DNA from: a virus
IMG/VR virus record: IMGVR_UViG_3300030098_003519
Coordinates: 25,494-89,493 of that record
Length of the DNA stretch: 64,000 nt
Direction: 5' to 3' (one strand)
The number at the start of each line of letters is the position of its first letter. Within the stretch, counting starts at the first letter, position 1. This document shows, one piece after another, positions 19,523 to 30,140 of this stretch. The position numbers were made by a program, and so were the translations under genes. The notes beneath the pieces are model-generated. The model made no database searches and was not told the origin of the DNA. It saw only the letters and a list, made by a program, of their open reading frames with translations.

Positions 19523-22075
19523 ATGACTCGTAAAATATACAAAAGAATTGGATTAAGAAGAGATAAGAACTTTGGAGACTTATCCGATGCTCGTTTATCC
19601 TTAAATAATCTACTAGACGGTCTAGTAGATACAGTAGGTAATACATTCACTTCGGAAGATTTAAATGCAATACGAAATATCAATAATATTGGATTGAGTA
19701 ATAGTCAATATCTAAAAGTCGTTGGAAGTACTACAAAATATACACCTAGTGGTGGTGGAAGTAATTTATCATACGTACCACACATAACATACCAAAATCG
19801 TATTGATCAATTCACTGTATTTTCTGGTCAACCAAGAATATCTGGTGGTAATGGACCTACTGCTAGATATTGGCAAAAAGATCAAATTCTTGTTAATAAA
19901 GAAAACGCATCAGAAGGAAAAAAATTCGAGTATTGGCAAAATACAAATAGTACTGCATCTGAAGTATTAGCAGGTGTGACCACAATGGGTCAACTTCCAA
20001 CAGATACTCAATGGGAAGCAGGAAACTTTGATTATAGTGGAAAATTACATCCACAATCAGTTTTAACGGATGGTGGAGTTACATGGGAAGGTTATTTCAC
20101 AGCAACTAGAACTGGGCCTCATATATTTGATACTACTACAACTGGATATACCACATTTGACTTTAATTTAGATGGGTATGAAGAAGATAATGATAAAGTC
20201 CAAACACCAACATCAATTGCTGCTGTAGGAGCAGGAAATACATATAAAGAATGGGTAAGAGTTGGTATAACTACAACCTTTGACGGAAATAGTGCAAGTG
20301 CAAATTCAAACGATTTAACCATCAAGGCAGATTTCTCAAAAACCATAGGTGCTGGAATGTCTGTTTCTGGATCAGGACTTATATCTGGTACTGGTGGTAA
20401 TGGAGAAACAATATGGCCAACTGTAGAATCTTATAATAATCGAATTGACGGATCCACATCAACAGTTACATTAAAACCCATACCTGGTCAAACATACGCA
20501 GTAGGTGGTACTGCTCTTAGCAATGCTACTCTGACATTCTTTAGAAATCTTGGTCAAAGTGTTACCACAAGATTTACTACACAATATCTAGTAGAATTTC
20601 GTAGATATAGATGGAGAGCAAGATTCTTTTTCCCAAATGATGTTAATACGAATTATTTAAAGAGAATAATTAATTTTGACTATAATTATCCAGGTACATC
20701 TAGTATAGATCTCTACTATTATAGACTTTTTGATTTAGATTACACATTCACGGAAGCAAAGAAAGGTGGATTTAATAGATTCTTCGATGCATCAGTTAGA
20801 TTTGGAGGAACAAACCCAATTGGAATTGGAGGAACACTTGCCGAAGCTGGAAAACCAAATCCTTTTGCAGATAATAATCCATATGTAAAAGTAAAGACTT
20901 CAGATAAAATTCAAGCAAAATATTCACCAAAAACATCACTTGCAGGAATAGAAAAAAGATCACAAGCATTCAGTGGTACAACTGGAGGTACAGTACTTCA
21001 GTTAAGCACAGGACCAGGTTCTTCTTATAGTACTGGAGGAATTGAAATTGGAAACTACGTATTTGGTCCAAATACAGATGATTCCACTAATTTAGTTGCA
21101 GAAGGAACAAGAGTAGTTGACATTTCTGTTAATGAATTAATAATAGTAGATAAACCTTGCCAAATAGATGCTAGTCAAACTTTAAAATTCATAGATCATC
21201 GTGGATTTGTAAAAAGAATCAAAGGATCTGCTACTCAAGCTGGTGGTTTATTAGTAGCATTATCACCTGGATATTCAACAGGTGATAATGACAAGTGGAA
21301 GGAAAGTCTAAAAAAAGGAATGTTAGTATTGACCACAAAACAAGGTGGAGGAGACGTAAATTCATATACACGAATAACATCGGTCAATTCAGATACTCAG
21401 ATGAATATAAGTAGTGGAATGACAGATTCAACCACTACTCCAATATACATCTACCAATCAAGAGGACTTGTTGATAATTCTCTCGTAACCTTCTGCCCTC
21501 AAACTGGAGGTGCTACAACTAGATGCCATCTATTACCTGAAACATTTGATTCTGATGGAGATGGTACTCCTGAAGCATATATCGCTGCTGCTGGACAAAA
21601 CGTAATCCAACTAGTAAGTGTTAGTAATCTTTCTAATGGATTAATAGTTGAAGGTTTTGGTATTCCTGCTGGTACTGAAATTGATAGTGTTAGTGGTAGT
21701 TCTATTCTATTAACTGCAAATTTAACTAAAAGTATTAATGGTGGTGCTACTGTCACCATTCATGAAGCCTCATTAACTGGAGACAGACAATTATGTTGTC
21801 CACCAACCGATACTTCTCCTCCATTTGAAGCATCTCCCAATGGATTAATGACACCTAATTCAAAAAGAAACCTATCTTTCACACAAGGTAATGTGAAATT
21901 TGATGAATTAAGATTTAAATTTACAACTTCTGATGCAGGAACTCCTGCTGTTGGAGGTAGAATCGAAAAATATGGAACTGGTAATACAGATGTAACTAGA
22001 AAAATTCATATAAGGACAGGAGCAGTACAAGATCAACCAAATGGTCTATTCTATCTCTTAGGTACTACATCATAA
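19523..22075 (+). CDS. Virion structural protein on the opposite strand, 850 aa
   Basis: This is the only plus-strand gene in the first 53 kb. The N-terminus ('MTRKIYKRIGLRRDKNFGDL', then 'SDARLSLNNLLDGLVD') is of a kind seen in cyanophage virion proteins. The region at about 190-235 ('WEGYFTATRTGPHIF', 'TTFDFNLDGYEEDN') resembles PA14- or carbohydrate-type beta sandwiches. About 360-410 is rich in Arg and aromatic residues, and the C-terminal half is beta-rich with several Cys. No enzymatic motif is seen. It has a late promoter upstream and a clear terminator downstream, so it is a self-contained late transcription unit. A baseplate-peripheral or fibre role is inferred. Confidence 0.8.
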   Translation: MTRKIYKRIGLRRDKNFGDLSDARLSLNNLLDGLVDTVGNTFTSEDLNAIRNINNIGLSNSQYLKVVGSTTKYTPSGGGSNLSYVPHITYQNRIDQFTVFSGQPRISGGNGPTARYWQKDQILVNKENASEGKKFEYWQNTNSTASEVLAGVTTMGQLPTDTQWEAGNFDYSGKLHPQSVLTDGGVTWEGYFTATRTGPHIFDTTTTGYTTFDFNLDGYEEDNDKVQTPTSIAAVGAGNTYKEWVRVGITTTFDGNSASANSNDLTIKADFSKTIGAGMSVSGSGLISGTGGNGETIWPTVESYNNRIDGSTSTVTLKPIPGQTYAVGGTALSNATLTFFRNLGQSVTTRFTTQYLVEFRRYRWRARFFFPNDVNTNYLKRIINFDYNYPGTSSIDLYYYRLFDLDYTFTEAKKGGFNRFFDASVRFGGTNPIGIGGTLAEAGKPNPFADNNPYVKVKTSDKIQAKYSPKTSLAGIEKRSQAFSGTTGGTVLQLSTGPGSSYSTGGIEIGNYVFGPNTDDSTNLVAEGTRVVDISVNELIIVDKPCQIDASQTLKFIDHRGFVKRIKGSATQAGGLLVALSPGYSTGDNDKWKESLKKGMLVLTTKQGGGDVNSYTRITSVNSDTQMNISSGMTDSTTTPIYIYQSRGLVDNSLVTFCPQTGGATTRCHLLPETFDSDGDGTPEAYIAAAGQNVIQLVSVSNLSNGLIVEGFGIPAGTEIDSVSGSSILLTANLTKSINGGATVTIHEASLTGDRQLCCPPTDTSPPFEASPNGLMTPNSKRNLSFTQGNVKFDELRFKFTTSDAGTPAVGGRIEKYGTGNTDVTRKIHIRTGAVQDQPNGLFYLLGTTS

Positions 22076-22090
22076 AAAAGGTTTTGACAT

Positions 22091-22125
22091 AAAAAAATGT
22101 CGGAGTTTTTTTCCGACATTTTTTG
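22091..22125. terminator. Bidirectional terminator between convergent genes
   Basis: Stem ATGTCGG (22097-22103) with CCGACAT (22113-22119), loop AGTTTTTTT, an A run before and a T run after. It ends the plus-strand 850-aa gene and the minus-strand 474-aa gene reads away from it on the other side, so it lies at their shared 3' end. An alternative smaller hairpin, GACAT with ATGTC (around 22086-22101), would exclude it. Confidence 0.85.
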
Positions 22126-22146
22126 GAATTAAAAGTTGATTTTCAA

Positions 22147-23571
22147 TCAGGGTAACGTAGAAGTATTCTCTGTGTTTCTAGCCAACAATAAGTAATATGT
22201 CTCTACATTTCCATCAGTATTTTCAATTCTAACTGGTATCTTGTAAGTAAAATCAGTTGGAGCAATTGTACCAGCAGTTACTGATTTGACTCCAGTAAGT
22301 GTGTCTGGAGCATGAGTACCATCAAATCCACTACCAGTAATTACTGGACCATCACTATGATTTCCAAAATATAACTCTCCTATCGATACATGATCTGCTT
22401 CTGTTTCTAATTTATTAGCACCAGTATCTGTCCAAGGATTATTATCTGTTGAGAATGCACGAGTTCCTTCAATAAACATACCAGAACCACTGTCATATGA
22501 AGTCACAATATTAGCAGCATTCATCTTCTGCTTTGGATCACTCATGCTAATAGTACCTTCAGTCTTAATAAAATCCGAAGAAACAGTATTAGTAGTACCT
22601 TTGTACTTCTTACCTATAAAATATTTTGAGGACTCATTATTATTTTGAATTCCATCTAACTGATCACTGAAAGTACCAGAACCAAAACTAAATCCCTCAT
22701 CAAATATATCAGGTTCTATAAAGTTAATAAGATTACCTTGTTCTACTGGTTCAAAACGAATAAAATTAAAAGAATTAGGAGATACAGTAGTTGTTAATCC
22801 AGTGTATCCACTATCACTATTACCAGTTTTAATTTCAACTGGATTAGTTCCTGATTCAGAATAAGACGGAGTAGTAGATATCTTAAATTTTTCTAATCCA
22901 TCAGAGTCACAAATATAATACTCTGTCCCTTGAACAAAATTAACATCTGTAATATCAGTAGATCCATCATTTACTTTAATGTTAACATTTCTATCGAAAG
23001 TGACTTTATCATCATTTGTATAAGTAAAAACATCATTTCCTCTAATCACTAAATTAGATCCAGAAACATTCTGATCTCTTATAGACGTACTAAATCCAGT
23101 TCTTACAGCTGTAAATTCATTTTCATCATCATTTATTGTTGTTAAAGCAAATTCTCCATTAAAAATATCAACACCAACTGAAGTATCTGTTCCTGTTAGA
23201 TTTCCTTGACCATCAGTAAATTTTCCAGTTCCAGTAACATTTTGTATTTTAATCAGATCACCTATTCTAAGAAGATAACTTCTATCAACATGTGCAGTTA
23301 TATTAACTCCATCCACAAGACCTGTAGTTCCATATACTTTCGTAGCAATACATCTTAATGAAGTTATGCCAACATTGATATCATCAGCAAAATCAAAATA
23401 ACCATCAGTTATGGTATGAAAGGATTTTTTAGATGTATTTTTTAAATTATTTTGAAGTTTATCTAAATCCTCTGCTATACCTGCTCCACCAAGGTTAGCC
23501 AAAGCCGTACGGTCACTAGTAGTTTCCGCTAAATTTAAATCTCTTCTATAACCTTGATTTGGTATTCCCAT
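22147..23571 (-). CDS. Virion structural protein, 474 aa
   Basis: It starts 'MGIPNQGYRRDLNLAE' followed by 'TALANLGGAGIAEDLDKLQN', then a beta-rich body. An N-terminal helix and a beta-rich C-terminal part would suit a baseplate- or fibre-attached protein. The gene lies 6 bases from the LRR-containing gene upstream and probably shares its promoter. The C-terminus ('TDFTKIPVRIENTDG'-like strand region) gives no clue to function. I recognise no catalytic motif. Functional class inferred from context only. Confidence 0.72.
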   Translation of the reverse strand: MGIPNQGYRRDLNLAETTSDRTALANLGGAGIAEDLDKLQNNLKNTSKKSFHTITDGYFDFADDINVGITSLRCIATKVYGTTGLVDGVNITAHVDRSYLLRIGDLIKIQNVTGTGKFTDGQGNLTGTDTSVGVDIFNGEFALTTINDDENEFTAVRTGFSTSIRDQNVSGSNLVIRGNDVFTYTNDDKVTFDRNVNIKVNDGSTDITDVNFVQGTEYYICDSDGLEKFKISTTPSYSESGTNPVEIKTGNSDSGYTGLTTTVSPNSFNFIRFEPVEQGNLINFIEPDIFDEGFSFGSGTFSDQLDGIQNNNESSKYFIGKKYKGTTNTVSSDFIKTEGTISMSDPKQKMNAANIVTSYDSGSGMFIEGTRAFSTDNNPWTDTGANKLETEADHVSIGELYFGNHSDGPVITGSGFDGTHAPDTLTGVKSVTAGTIAPTDFTYKIPVRIENTDGNVETYYLLLARNTENTSTLP

Positions 23572-23577
23572 TTTTCT

Positions 23578-26208
23578 TTAAGTGAATGTGATTGTCCAGC
23601 CCCTCTGTCTGAGAAGAATTATAATCTCAATTGCTGCTTCACCTGGAGTTGCGTTTCCACGTAAATTGAGAGTTACTCTTCTTCCACCACCATAGGTCTG
23701 ATAATTTAAATATAGGTCATCAATAATTGAATTAACTGCTTGTTGTGATAAATCATTATTCGCTAAATCTATATATTTAATTCTACGTAGATCTACAAAT
23801 GATCCAGACGTATAACTACTAAATTTATTATTGAAAAGTATCAAATAATATAAATTACCACATGCAGTAAAATCTGGTATTACTCCACCTATATCATTAT
23901 TGTGTGCTTCAAAACGATAAAGACTTCCAAGTCCAGTAAATGTTCCAAGTGATGTAAAATTATTATTATACAAATAAAGATAAGTTAAACTAGTAAGACT
24001 TGAAAAAGATGGAATACCACCACTTAAATTATTATCAGATAAATTTACATAGTAAATACTAGGACTTCCAGAAAAAGTAGGAATACTACCACCAAAATTA
24101 TTACCCATCATTTGTAAATATCTTAAATTTCCATTTCCAGTAAAGTCAGGTAAATTACCACCAGTTGATCCATAAGAATAATAATAAAAAGAATTAAGAG
24201 CAGCACAGTTAACAAATGCATACTGATGTATTGATGATGCTAATAAATTACCAGATCTAATAGTAATAGATGAAAGATTAGTACATAATTCAAATGTATC
24301 TTCAGCAATTACATTAGTCTCATTTCCATCTGGTTTCCCACCTCTAATACTAGTTTCATATAAATTAAGACTAGTTAAATTAGGATTTGTAAATTTTGGA
24401 AATCTATCATTCTTAAGATTACTGTAATTAAGATTAATTCTACCTAATGCACCACAACCACCAAATTTATATCCAGACATACTAGTCTTTGCATTAGCAT
24501 CAGTATCTGCTCCAGAACCATCTTGAGTAGTAAACAAACTATATGCATTACGACACCAAGTTGCTTCAATAGTAGTTAAGAAATCTTTTCCTATACAATT
24601 TGGAAGACGCAAATCAGTATTGTGCATATTAATATATTCTATAGCACCACTAGCAATACTGAAAGAATTATCATTCAGATAATGATTGTTATAGAGATAT
24701 AGATATCGTAGATTAGGTGCGTCCTTAAAATTATAACTTCCATTAGGAAAATGCTTAGTATTTGATCCATTATCAGTTCTTGAGGGAGCTATGGTTCTGA
24801 AATCATTATTCCCAAGATGATAATAAGTACATGTACTTGGAACATTAGGTGCATAAGCAGCGTCTACATTATCTGGATAATAGTAACCGCCTCCATTCCT
24901 ATACAGATTCATAGCAGTTAGATTAGGAAATCTTCTTACAATAAGATCCTTTGATGTATAGGTACCACCAGTTTCAGTATATGTACCATTACCTCCTGCA
25001 CCAGAACCATTACCATTTCCAGTAGTTTGTCCTCTTATACTTCCATACCAGGTACCACCCATTTGGAAATTAGTTATAGTAGTAGGGAACTTAGCAATTG
25101 TAATTGGATTTAAAAATCTTTCTGATTCTGTCTCGCTCAAGTGAAGTGGATTGCGATGAAGATTTATAGAGGTAAGAATCGGTGTTAAGAAATTAAAATC
25201 AGGAAGATTTTTAATTTGATTATAATATAAATCATAATTTGTTGCACTTGAAAGTTTTATCTCTGGAATATCAGAAATATTTCCCCCCTGAATTTGAACA
25301 GATTGAATATAATCTGGATCATAATAAAATTGTATAAATCTTTCTCTTGAAACAGGAGATCTAAATGCAATATTGGAAGTTGTACCACCTTTATCAGGAA
25401 AATTCACATAACTATTAGAATTTCCAGTTTCTACAACTTTCCAACTTGCTGCTGTACCATTCTTTAAAGTTGTTAATCTAAATTCAGCATTTATGTTTCT
25501 AAAAAATCCCTTTACACTATAAGGAATCCCCTTCATAGCATACAACCAGACATCTGTAGTACCTAGTTTTACTTTAATTTTATGTGTAGGACTTTCCGAA
25601 TTAAATTCTTTTTTCTGTGGAACAATACTAGTTTGTAATCTAGGCCCTAAACAATCATTATAAGTAACACCATCAACAGTCTTTGCACTACCTTGTGTTC
25701 CAAAAATTAATGTTCCACTTGCTGTTGCTATACCAACTTGTGCTCCATATGAAATACTAGCATGTTGTTGAATACTAAGATCATTATTAGTTGATCTTGC
25801 ATCAGAAGAACTCCATGCACTTACTCTTGATGTAGAAATATCTGCAATCTTAAATCTATTACTATCATCAAAATCAATGTAACTATATCGTATTGCCTTT
25901 CCACTTATCGATCCATTTACATCTAAATTACCAAATAAAATAGAGTTTGTTCCTGCTCTTCTTTCAATTAGACTAACATATAGATCAGTTTCTGCTCTAT
26001 ACCTATCAGTAGTCTTTACAAGAGGTATAGTCAAACGAGAAAAACTTCTCCAATCACTTGGTAACATACCTTCATTGGCTGACCCACGAATTACTTCCAA
26101 GTCAAAAGGTGCAAGGTTTAATCTTCTTAAGGCTAATGAAGGGTCTGATACATCTGTAAGTGCTGCTTTTATTTCATACCCAAATAGTTTAGGATTTTGT
26201 AATGCCAT
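23578..26208 (-). CDS. Leucine-rich-repeat virion protein, 876 aa
   Basis: Residues 1-330 are a phage-type structural domain ('YEIKAALTDVSDPSLALRRL', 'LFGNLDVNGSISGKAIRY'). From about 336 to 850 there is a long leucine-rich-repeat array. The clearest repeats lie in the C-terminal third: 'NLRYLQMMGNNFGGSIPTF', 'SIYYVNLSDNNLSGGIPSF', 'SLTYLYLYNNNFTSL', 'NLYYLILFNNKFSS'. These match the plant-type consensus LxxLxLxxNxLSGxIP. Asn, Tyr and Gly are abundant. The end ('LLRQRGWTITFT') closes the solenoid. LRR solenoids normally mediate protein binding, so a host receptor or virion contact is likely. A late promoter motif lies just upstream. Confidence 0.88.
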   Translation of the reverse strand: MALQNPKLFGYEIKAALTDVSDPSLALRRLNLAPFDLEVIRGSANEGMLPSDWRSFSRLTIPLVKTTDRYRAETDLYVSLIERRAGTNSILFGNLDVNGSISGKAIRYSYIDFDDSNRFKIADISTSRVSAWSSSDARSTNNDLSIQQHASISYGAQVGIATASGTLIFGTQGSAKTVDGVTYNDCLGPRLQTSIVPQKKEFNSESPTHKIKVKLGTTDVWLYAMKGIPYSVKGFFRNINAEFRLTTLKNGTAASWKVVETGNSNSYVNFPDKGGTTSNIAFRSPVSRERFIQFYYDPDYIQSVQIQGGNISDIPEIKLSSATNYDLYYNQIKNLPDFNFLTPILTSINLHRNPLHLSETESERFLNPITIAKFPTTITNFQMGGTWYGSIRGQTTGNGNGSGAGGNGTYTETGGTYTSKDLIVRRFPNLTAMNLYRNGGGYYYPDNVDAAYAPNVPSTCTYYHLGNNDFRTIAPSRTDNGSNTKHFPNGSYNFKDAPNLRYLYLYNNHYLNDNSFSIASGAIEYINMHNTDLRLPNCIGKDFLTTIEATWCRNAYSLFTTQDGSGADTDANAKTSMSGYKFGGCGALGRINLNYSNLKNDRFPKFTNPNLTSLNLYETSIRGGKPDGNETNVIAEDTFELCTNLSSITIRSGNLLASSIHQYAFVNCAALNSFYYYSYGSTGGNLPDFTGNGNLRYLQMMGNNFGGSIPTFSGSPSIYYVNLSDNNLSGGIPSFSSLTSLTYLYLYNNNFTSLGTFTGLGSLYRFEAHNNDIGGVIPDFTACGNLYYLILFNNKFSSYTSGSFVDLRRIKYIDLANNDLSQQAVNSIIDDLYLNYQTYGGGRRVTLNLRGNATPGEAAIEIIILLRQRGWTITFT

Positions 26209-26230
26209 ATCAGATTTCTAGGGTATGCGA

Positions 26231-26240
26231 CTATTTATCA
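26231..26240 (-). promoter_or_regulatory. Putative late promoter overlapping a stop codon (TGATAAATAG)
   Basis: The TGA stop of the 1299-aa gene (26238-26240) is the start of GATAAATAG on the minus strand, about 25 bases before the ATG of the LRR gene. Confidence 0.55.
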
Positions 26241-29200
26241 TTGCTCAGTATAAGTTACAGTTGCTTGAACTTGTCCTGCACTTCCAGCATCAATTTTTTC
26301 TGCAACAAAGAATGTTGCTTCTAAATTTAGATTATCAGGTGTAATTGAATCCCTATCAGGATTGAATATTTTACTCATATCAATATCTTTAGACTTACCA
26401 GAACCAACATAGAAAGTATCTAGAACTGTACCTGGTCTCAAAGTTTGCTCATCTTGAGTATCATATAGTGCAGATGACAATCTATCTACTTCCTGATAAT
26501 GTGGGGGTGCTTCTCCTAACGTACTAGCATTATTATCTGCATTAGTAACCGAGATATTACCTTTAACATAAAGTCTAGGTGTAATTGTTCTTTCAAAATC
26601 ACCAACAGTTTCCTTTACTGTGATATTGTTTATAGCAGAATTATCTTTCAAATTACCAGTCAAATATAAAGGCCAAGGATTATAATTATAAAGTTTTGAC
26701 CTATTAACCATATTAGGTGTAGTTCTCATAACAGGTCTTATGAAAATACTAAACTCTCCAGAAACACTAGGAATTTCTTGATCTATTTGAATATAATATA
26801 CATTTTTATTCTCAGTAGTATCAAAATAACTTCTCACTACACCTACAAACCTAGAATTTGTAGCAGTTGGTGTTCCACTCACCTCTACAGCAACTTGTCC
26901 ACCATCAAATTCATTAACTATAGCTGGGAATGTAGAACCTGGAGGATTTTTAACAAGATAAAAATCAGAATCACTAATAGTTGGATCTGGATTACCATTA
27001 ACTTGACTTATACCTGGTACTTCAACTGGATCCATAACTTCATATTCTATTTTAGAAGGGTGTCCACTAGAACTGCCTTTAGGTTCAGGTATCCTATCAT
27101 CAATCTGCATTCTAAACGTAGAAGTACCACGATCCCAAATGGCTTCATGAGTTTCCACACCATCTTTATTAAATCCTGCATAGTCATGATTATGTTCACC
27201 ATATAATACATCTTTTTTGGTTAAAATTGTAGTATTTCCAGTACCAACAGTTCCATCAACTTGCGTCCAATTTACTCCACTCCATTCAACCAATACATCA
27301 GGAGCACTAACTACTGGAGTTTTATCAGTAAGACCAATATAAAAATCACTGTGATGATGTCCTCCATCTTTTGGTAATGGATTTAAGAATTGAATTTCAA
27401 TTTTTGATCCAGTAAATTTAAAATCAGATGCAAACTCATGAACATAATTACTTAAACGAATTGGATATCCATCAAGATTCATTGGCCAACCAAAGGTACC
27501 ACCAATACCAGCACCTGGATCTGCAGTAGGTGTGAATGTTACTATACCAGCAATATGGTCATAAACTTCATTATTTGCAATTGTTCTATTTCCTGTTGCT
27601 GCATGATAATTAGGGTAACTATATCCACTTGGCCCAAATCCAAGAACAGTAGCACTAGTATATGCGGAATAACCATCCCTCTTTGGTGCTGTAAGATCTT
27701 GACTATCAACAGCAGTAACATACCAATTATAAAGTCCTCCAGCAGTAATTAATTTTGAACCAATATCAGTCTCATAGAAAAGAGTAACTCCAATACCTGA
27801 AATACTATTATTTCCATCAAATGTAACCTTAATATCTCTTCCTGTAACTGTAGATGCAACTCCTGGAGTATAAGCATGGGCAAATCCAGGCCCAGATTTA
27901 ACATTAACTACCTGAACTTCTGTTAATGAATCAGATGCTATATTAATTTTCTTAGGGATAATTAACTTTCTATTAGGTATTTCTGTTCCATCACTACTTG
28001 TTATTAAAGTCTTTGGTGTTATTCCTATAATTGGTTTTTGAACATTCGTGAATGTAGATTTGATTCCTGAATTTACAGAGTAAACAGTCTGAGTTCCCTC
28101 ATCTCCACCATCAATATAATACGAAGCACCATACTTATAAATGAAAACTGGTTTTTTAATTGCAGCAGTATTGTAAACATCATTAATATATCTAAGACGG
28201 AAATAAGAATCTTCCAAACATGGTTGTCCTAAAGAGTTTTCAATAACAAGAGTATGAACCACTACCCATCTTGCTTCACCAGAATCAACAGGAACATAAG
28301 CATAGAATCTTGCACCAATAGCACCGTACCAACCAAATTCAATCTTCCACATGGTAACTCGATCAGACTGAAACTGGTATCCAGAAATACCATTACCATC
28401 TAATCTATCACCGTTCCATTTATCTCTAGGTATATCCAGATTATAAAGCATTCTATCTTCACCATAAGGATCACCGTCTTTAATTTGAGGTTGAATAGTA
28501 TTATAGAATTCACCATCAATTCCTACATTAGTATTCAATGGATTCAAATTACTTCTCGCAATAGCACTATTGTCTAATGGAATAGTACTTCTACGACGAA
28601 TTGATATTTGACCACCATAAACATGGAACATATAAGCATCAGTTGGATTTGAAATACCCCACTCAATAGTATATCCAGAAACTGGTTCATCAGATGACTT
28701 TACACCAAATGTAAATCCACTTATTCTACCTGGTTGATATCTGAATACCCTTCTCGATTGTAATGTAGAATATCTTCTATTATTTTCATCATATCCAGGT
28801 CTAGTAGTTGAAGTTTTATATAAATTTCCAATATTAGTTCCACTTAAAACTTGAATTGCTTCATCATCAAAAGTATTTCCATTAGGATCTAGAAAAGTAG
28901 GATCATCTTTAATTCTTCTCCATGTATCTGTCCAAGTATCAACCTTTTCAAATGCTTCATCAGTTTCTACTAGATACTCAACATCACTACCAATAACAGT
29001 AACAAGAGTAGGATCTAAGAAATTATCTGCCCAAGATTGAGGCCAACCTTGTCCACCTATATTGTTAGCAAAATAAGTATATAAAGCATTTCCAAATCTA
29101 ATAAAATCTATATACAAATCAAATCTCGTTTGATCAAAAAAACCAAGATCTTCAAAATTTGGGCCCCAAGGATAAGAATATGGAACAGGATACGATTCTA

Positions 29201-30137
29201 AAGTAATCGCAGACTCCATAGTATTCTCATCAACTTTTGCATTATAATGATTTCCATATATTAAATTTGATCTAGTATCCCATTCAGAAAGAGACAATCC
29301 ACCAGTATAAGAATAAGATTCAAATTCACTTTCATCTAAACCATATGAAGATACATTAGAAAATAAACTAAGTTGAGTTTCTGCACGTTCAACACCCAAT
29401 AGTGTACTACTTACTTCACTAGTTTCTTTAAATACTTCAGCAACTTTTATAATATTATTTGCTTTATATTTTGCTTCTTCAGTTCTTCTTATACGAAGTT
29501 TAGATATTTGTATACCTGTATTAATATCATTAGAAACAATTAATCTACCACGATTAATTCTAGTTACAAAGGTGCCATCAGGAATATTGGAACCAGTTAC
29601 CTTATCACCAAGTTTAACACCAACAACGGATTGAATACCAACTCCATCACCATAATAAATTTTATTAGACTCTCCCCTAGAATCTGAAGCATCTACAGTT
29701 TTAACCTCAACATTACCATCAGATAAAGTACTGATACCAGGATGACCTTCAATCGTTATATTATAATTACTGCGTTGTAGAACTGTTGTTTTTGATATAC
29801 CTACAACCGTTCCAGTTCTTTGTAATACTGGTAGACTTGCAGCACTACCAACATAAACATCTAGATCTACTCCATAAGTAGCCGTATGAATTCCTACAAA
29901 TGAATGCTTTTTGTAAGTGTAAACGTCACTAGGTTCACCATCAAAAGTAACTGAAGTAGATCTTTCAGCTGTTGCATCATTCAGAAAGAACTCCTCTTGT
30001 TCAGTAATCAATGGATTACCAGACTCATCAACTAATGGTTGACCAGTCTGATAGTTGTAAAGATTTTGCTCTCTATTTGTAAACGTAGATATTGGGCGTT
30101 TATCATGCCCAAACTTAATATCCTTACCGCCAGCCAT
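26238..30137 (-). CDS. Large virion structural protein, 1299 aa, paralogue of the next gene
   Basis: It shares three segments with the 1276-aa protein upstream: 'FRYQPGR' (about residue 464), 'KIEFGWYGAIGARFYAYVPV' (about 600) with following 'GEARW', and 'KYGASYYIDGGD' (about 670). The N-terminus ('NREQNLYNYQTGQPLVD') is rich in Tyr and Asn. The rest is beta-rich with no enzymatic motif. Proteins carrying this core are often annotated as virion structural proteins in T4-like cyanophages. A peripheral baseplate or fibre-anchoring role fits its place between the LRR protein and the 2481-aa protein. T4 gp7 and gp10 are possible functional analogues, but no homology is claimed. Confidence 0.8.
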   Translation of the reverse strand: MAGGKDIKFGHDKRPISTFTNREQNLYNYQTGQPLVDESGNPLITEQEEFFLNDATAERSTSVTFDGEPSDVYTYKKHSFVGIHTATYGVDLDVYVGSAASLPVLQRTGTVVGISKTTVLQRSNYNITIEGHPGISTLSDGNVEVKTVDASDSRGESNKIYYGDGVGIQSVVGVKLGDKVTGSNIPDGTFVTRINRGRLIVSNDINTGIQISKLRIRRTEEAKYKANNIIKVAEVFKETSEVSSTLLGVERAETQLSLFSNVSSYGLDESEFESYSYTGGLSLSEWDTRSNLIYGNHYNAKVDENTMESAITLESYPVPYSYPWGPNFEDLGFFDQTRFDLYIDFIRFGNALYTYFANNIGGQGWPQSWADNFLDPTLVTVIGSDVEYLVETDEAFEKVDTWTDTWRRIKDDPTFLDPNGNTFDDEAIQVLSGTNIGNLYKTSTTRPGYDENNRRYSTLQSRRVFRYQPGRISGFTFGVKSSDEPVSGYTIEWGISNPTDAYMFHVYGGQISIRRRSTIPLDNSAIARSNLNPLNTNVGIDGEFYNTIQPQIKDGDPYGEDRMLYNLDIPRDKWNGDRLDGNGISGYQFQSDRVTMWKIEFGWYGAIGARFYAYVPVDSGEARWVVVHTLVIENSLGQPCLEDSYFRLRYINDVYNTAAIKKPVFIYKYGASYYIDGGDEGTQTVYSVNSGIKSTFTNVQKPIIGITPKTLITSSDGTEIPNRKLIIPKKINIASDSLTEVQVVNVKSGPGFAHAYTPGVASTVTGRDIKVTFDGNNSISGIGVTLFYETDIGSKLITAGGLYNWYVTAVDSQDLTAPKRDGYSAYTSATVLGFGPSGYSYPNYHAATGNRTIANNEVYDHIAGIVTFTPTADPGAGIGGTFGWPMNLDGYPIRLSNYVHEFASDFKFTGSKIEIQFLNPLPKDGGHHHSDFYIGLTDKTPVVSAPDVLVEWSGVNWTQVDGTVGTGNTTILTKKDVLYGEHNHDYAGFNKDGVETHEAIWDRGTSTFRMQIDDRIPEPKGSSSGHPSKIEYEVMDPVEVPGISQVNGNPDPTISDSDFYLVKNPPGSTFPAIVNEFDGGQVAVEVSGTPTATNSRFVGVVRSYFDTTENKNVYYIQIDQEIPSVSGEFSIFIRPVMRTTPNMVNRSKLYNYNPWPLYLTGNLKDNSAINNITVKETVGDFERTITPRLYVKGNISVTNADNNASTLGEAPPHYQEVDRLSSALYDTQDEQTLRPGTVLDTFYVGSGKSKDIDMSKIFNPDRDSITPDNLNLEATFFVAEKIDAGSAGQVQATVTYTEQ

Positions 30138-30140
30138 ATA

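Noticed and set aside
26778-27206. Plus-strand ORF of 142 codons opposite the 1299-aa protein
   Set aside because: Ile/Tyr/Ser-rich reverse reading of a clear structural gene, lacking any supporting signal.
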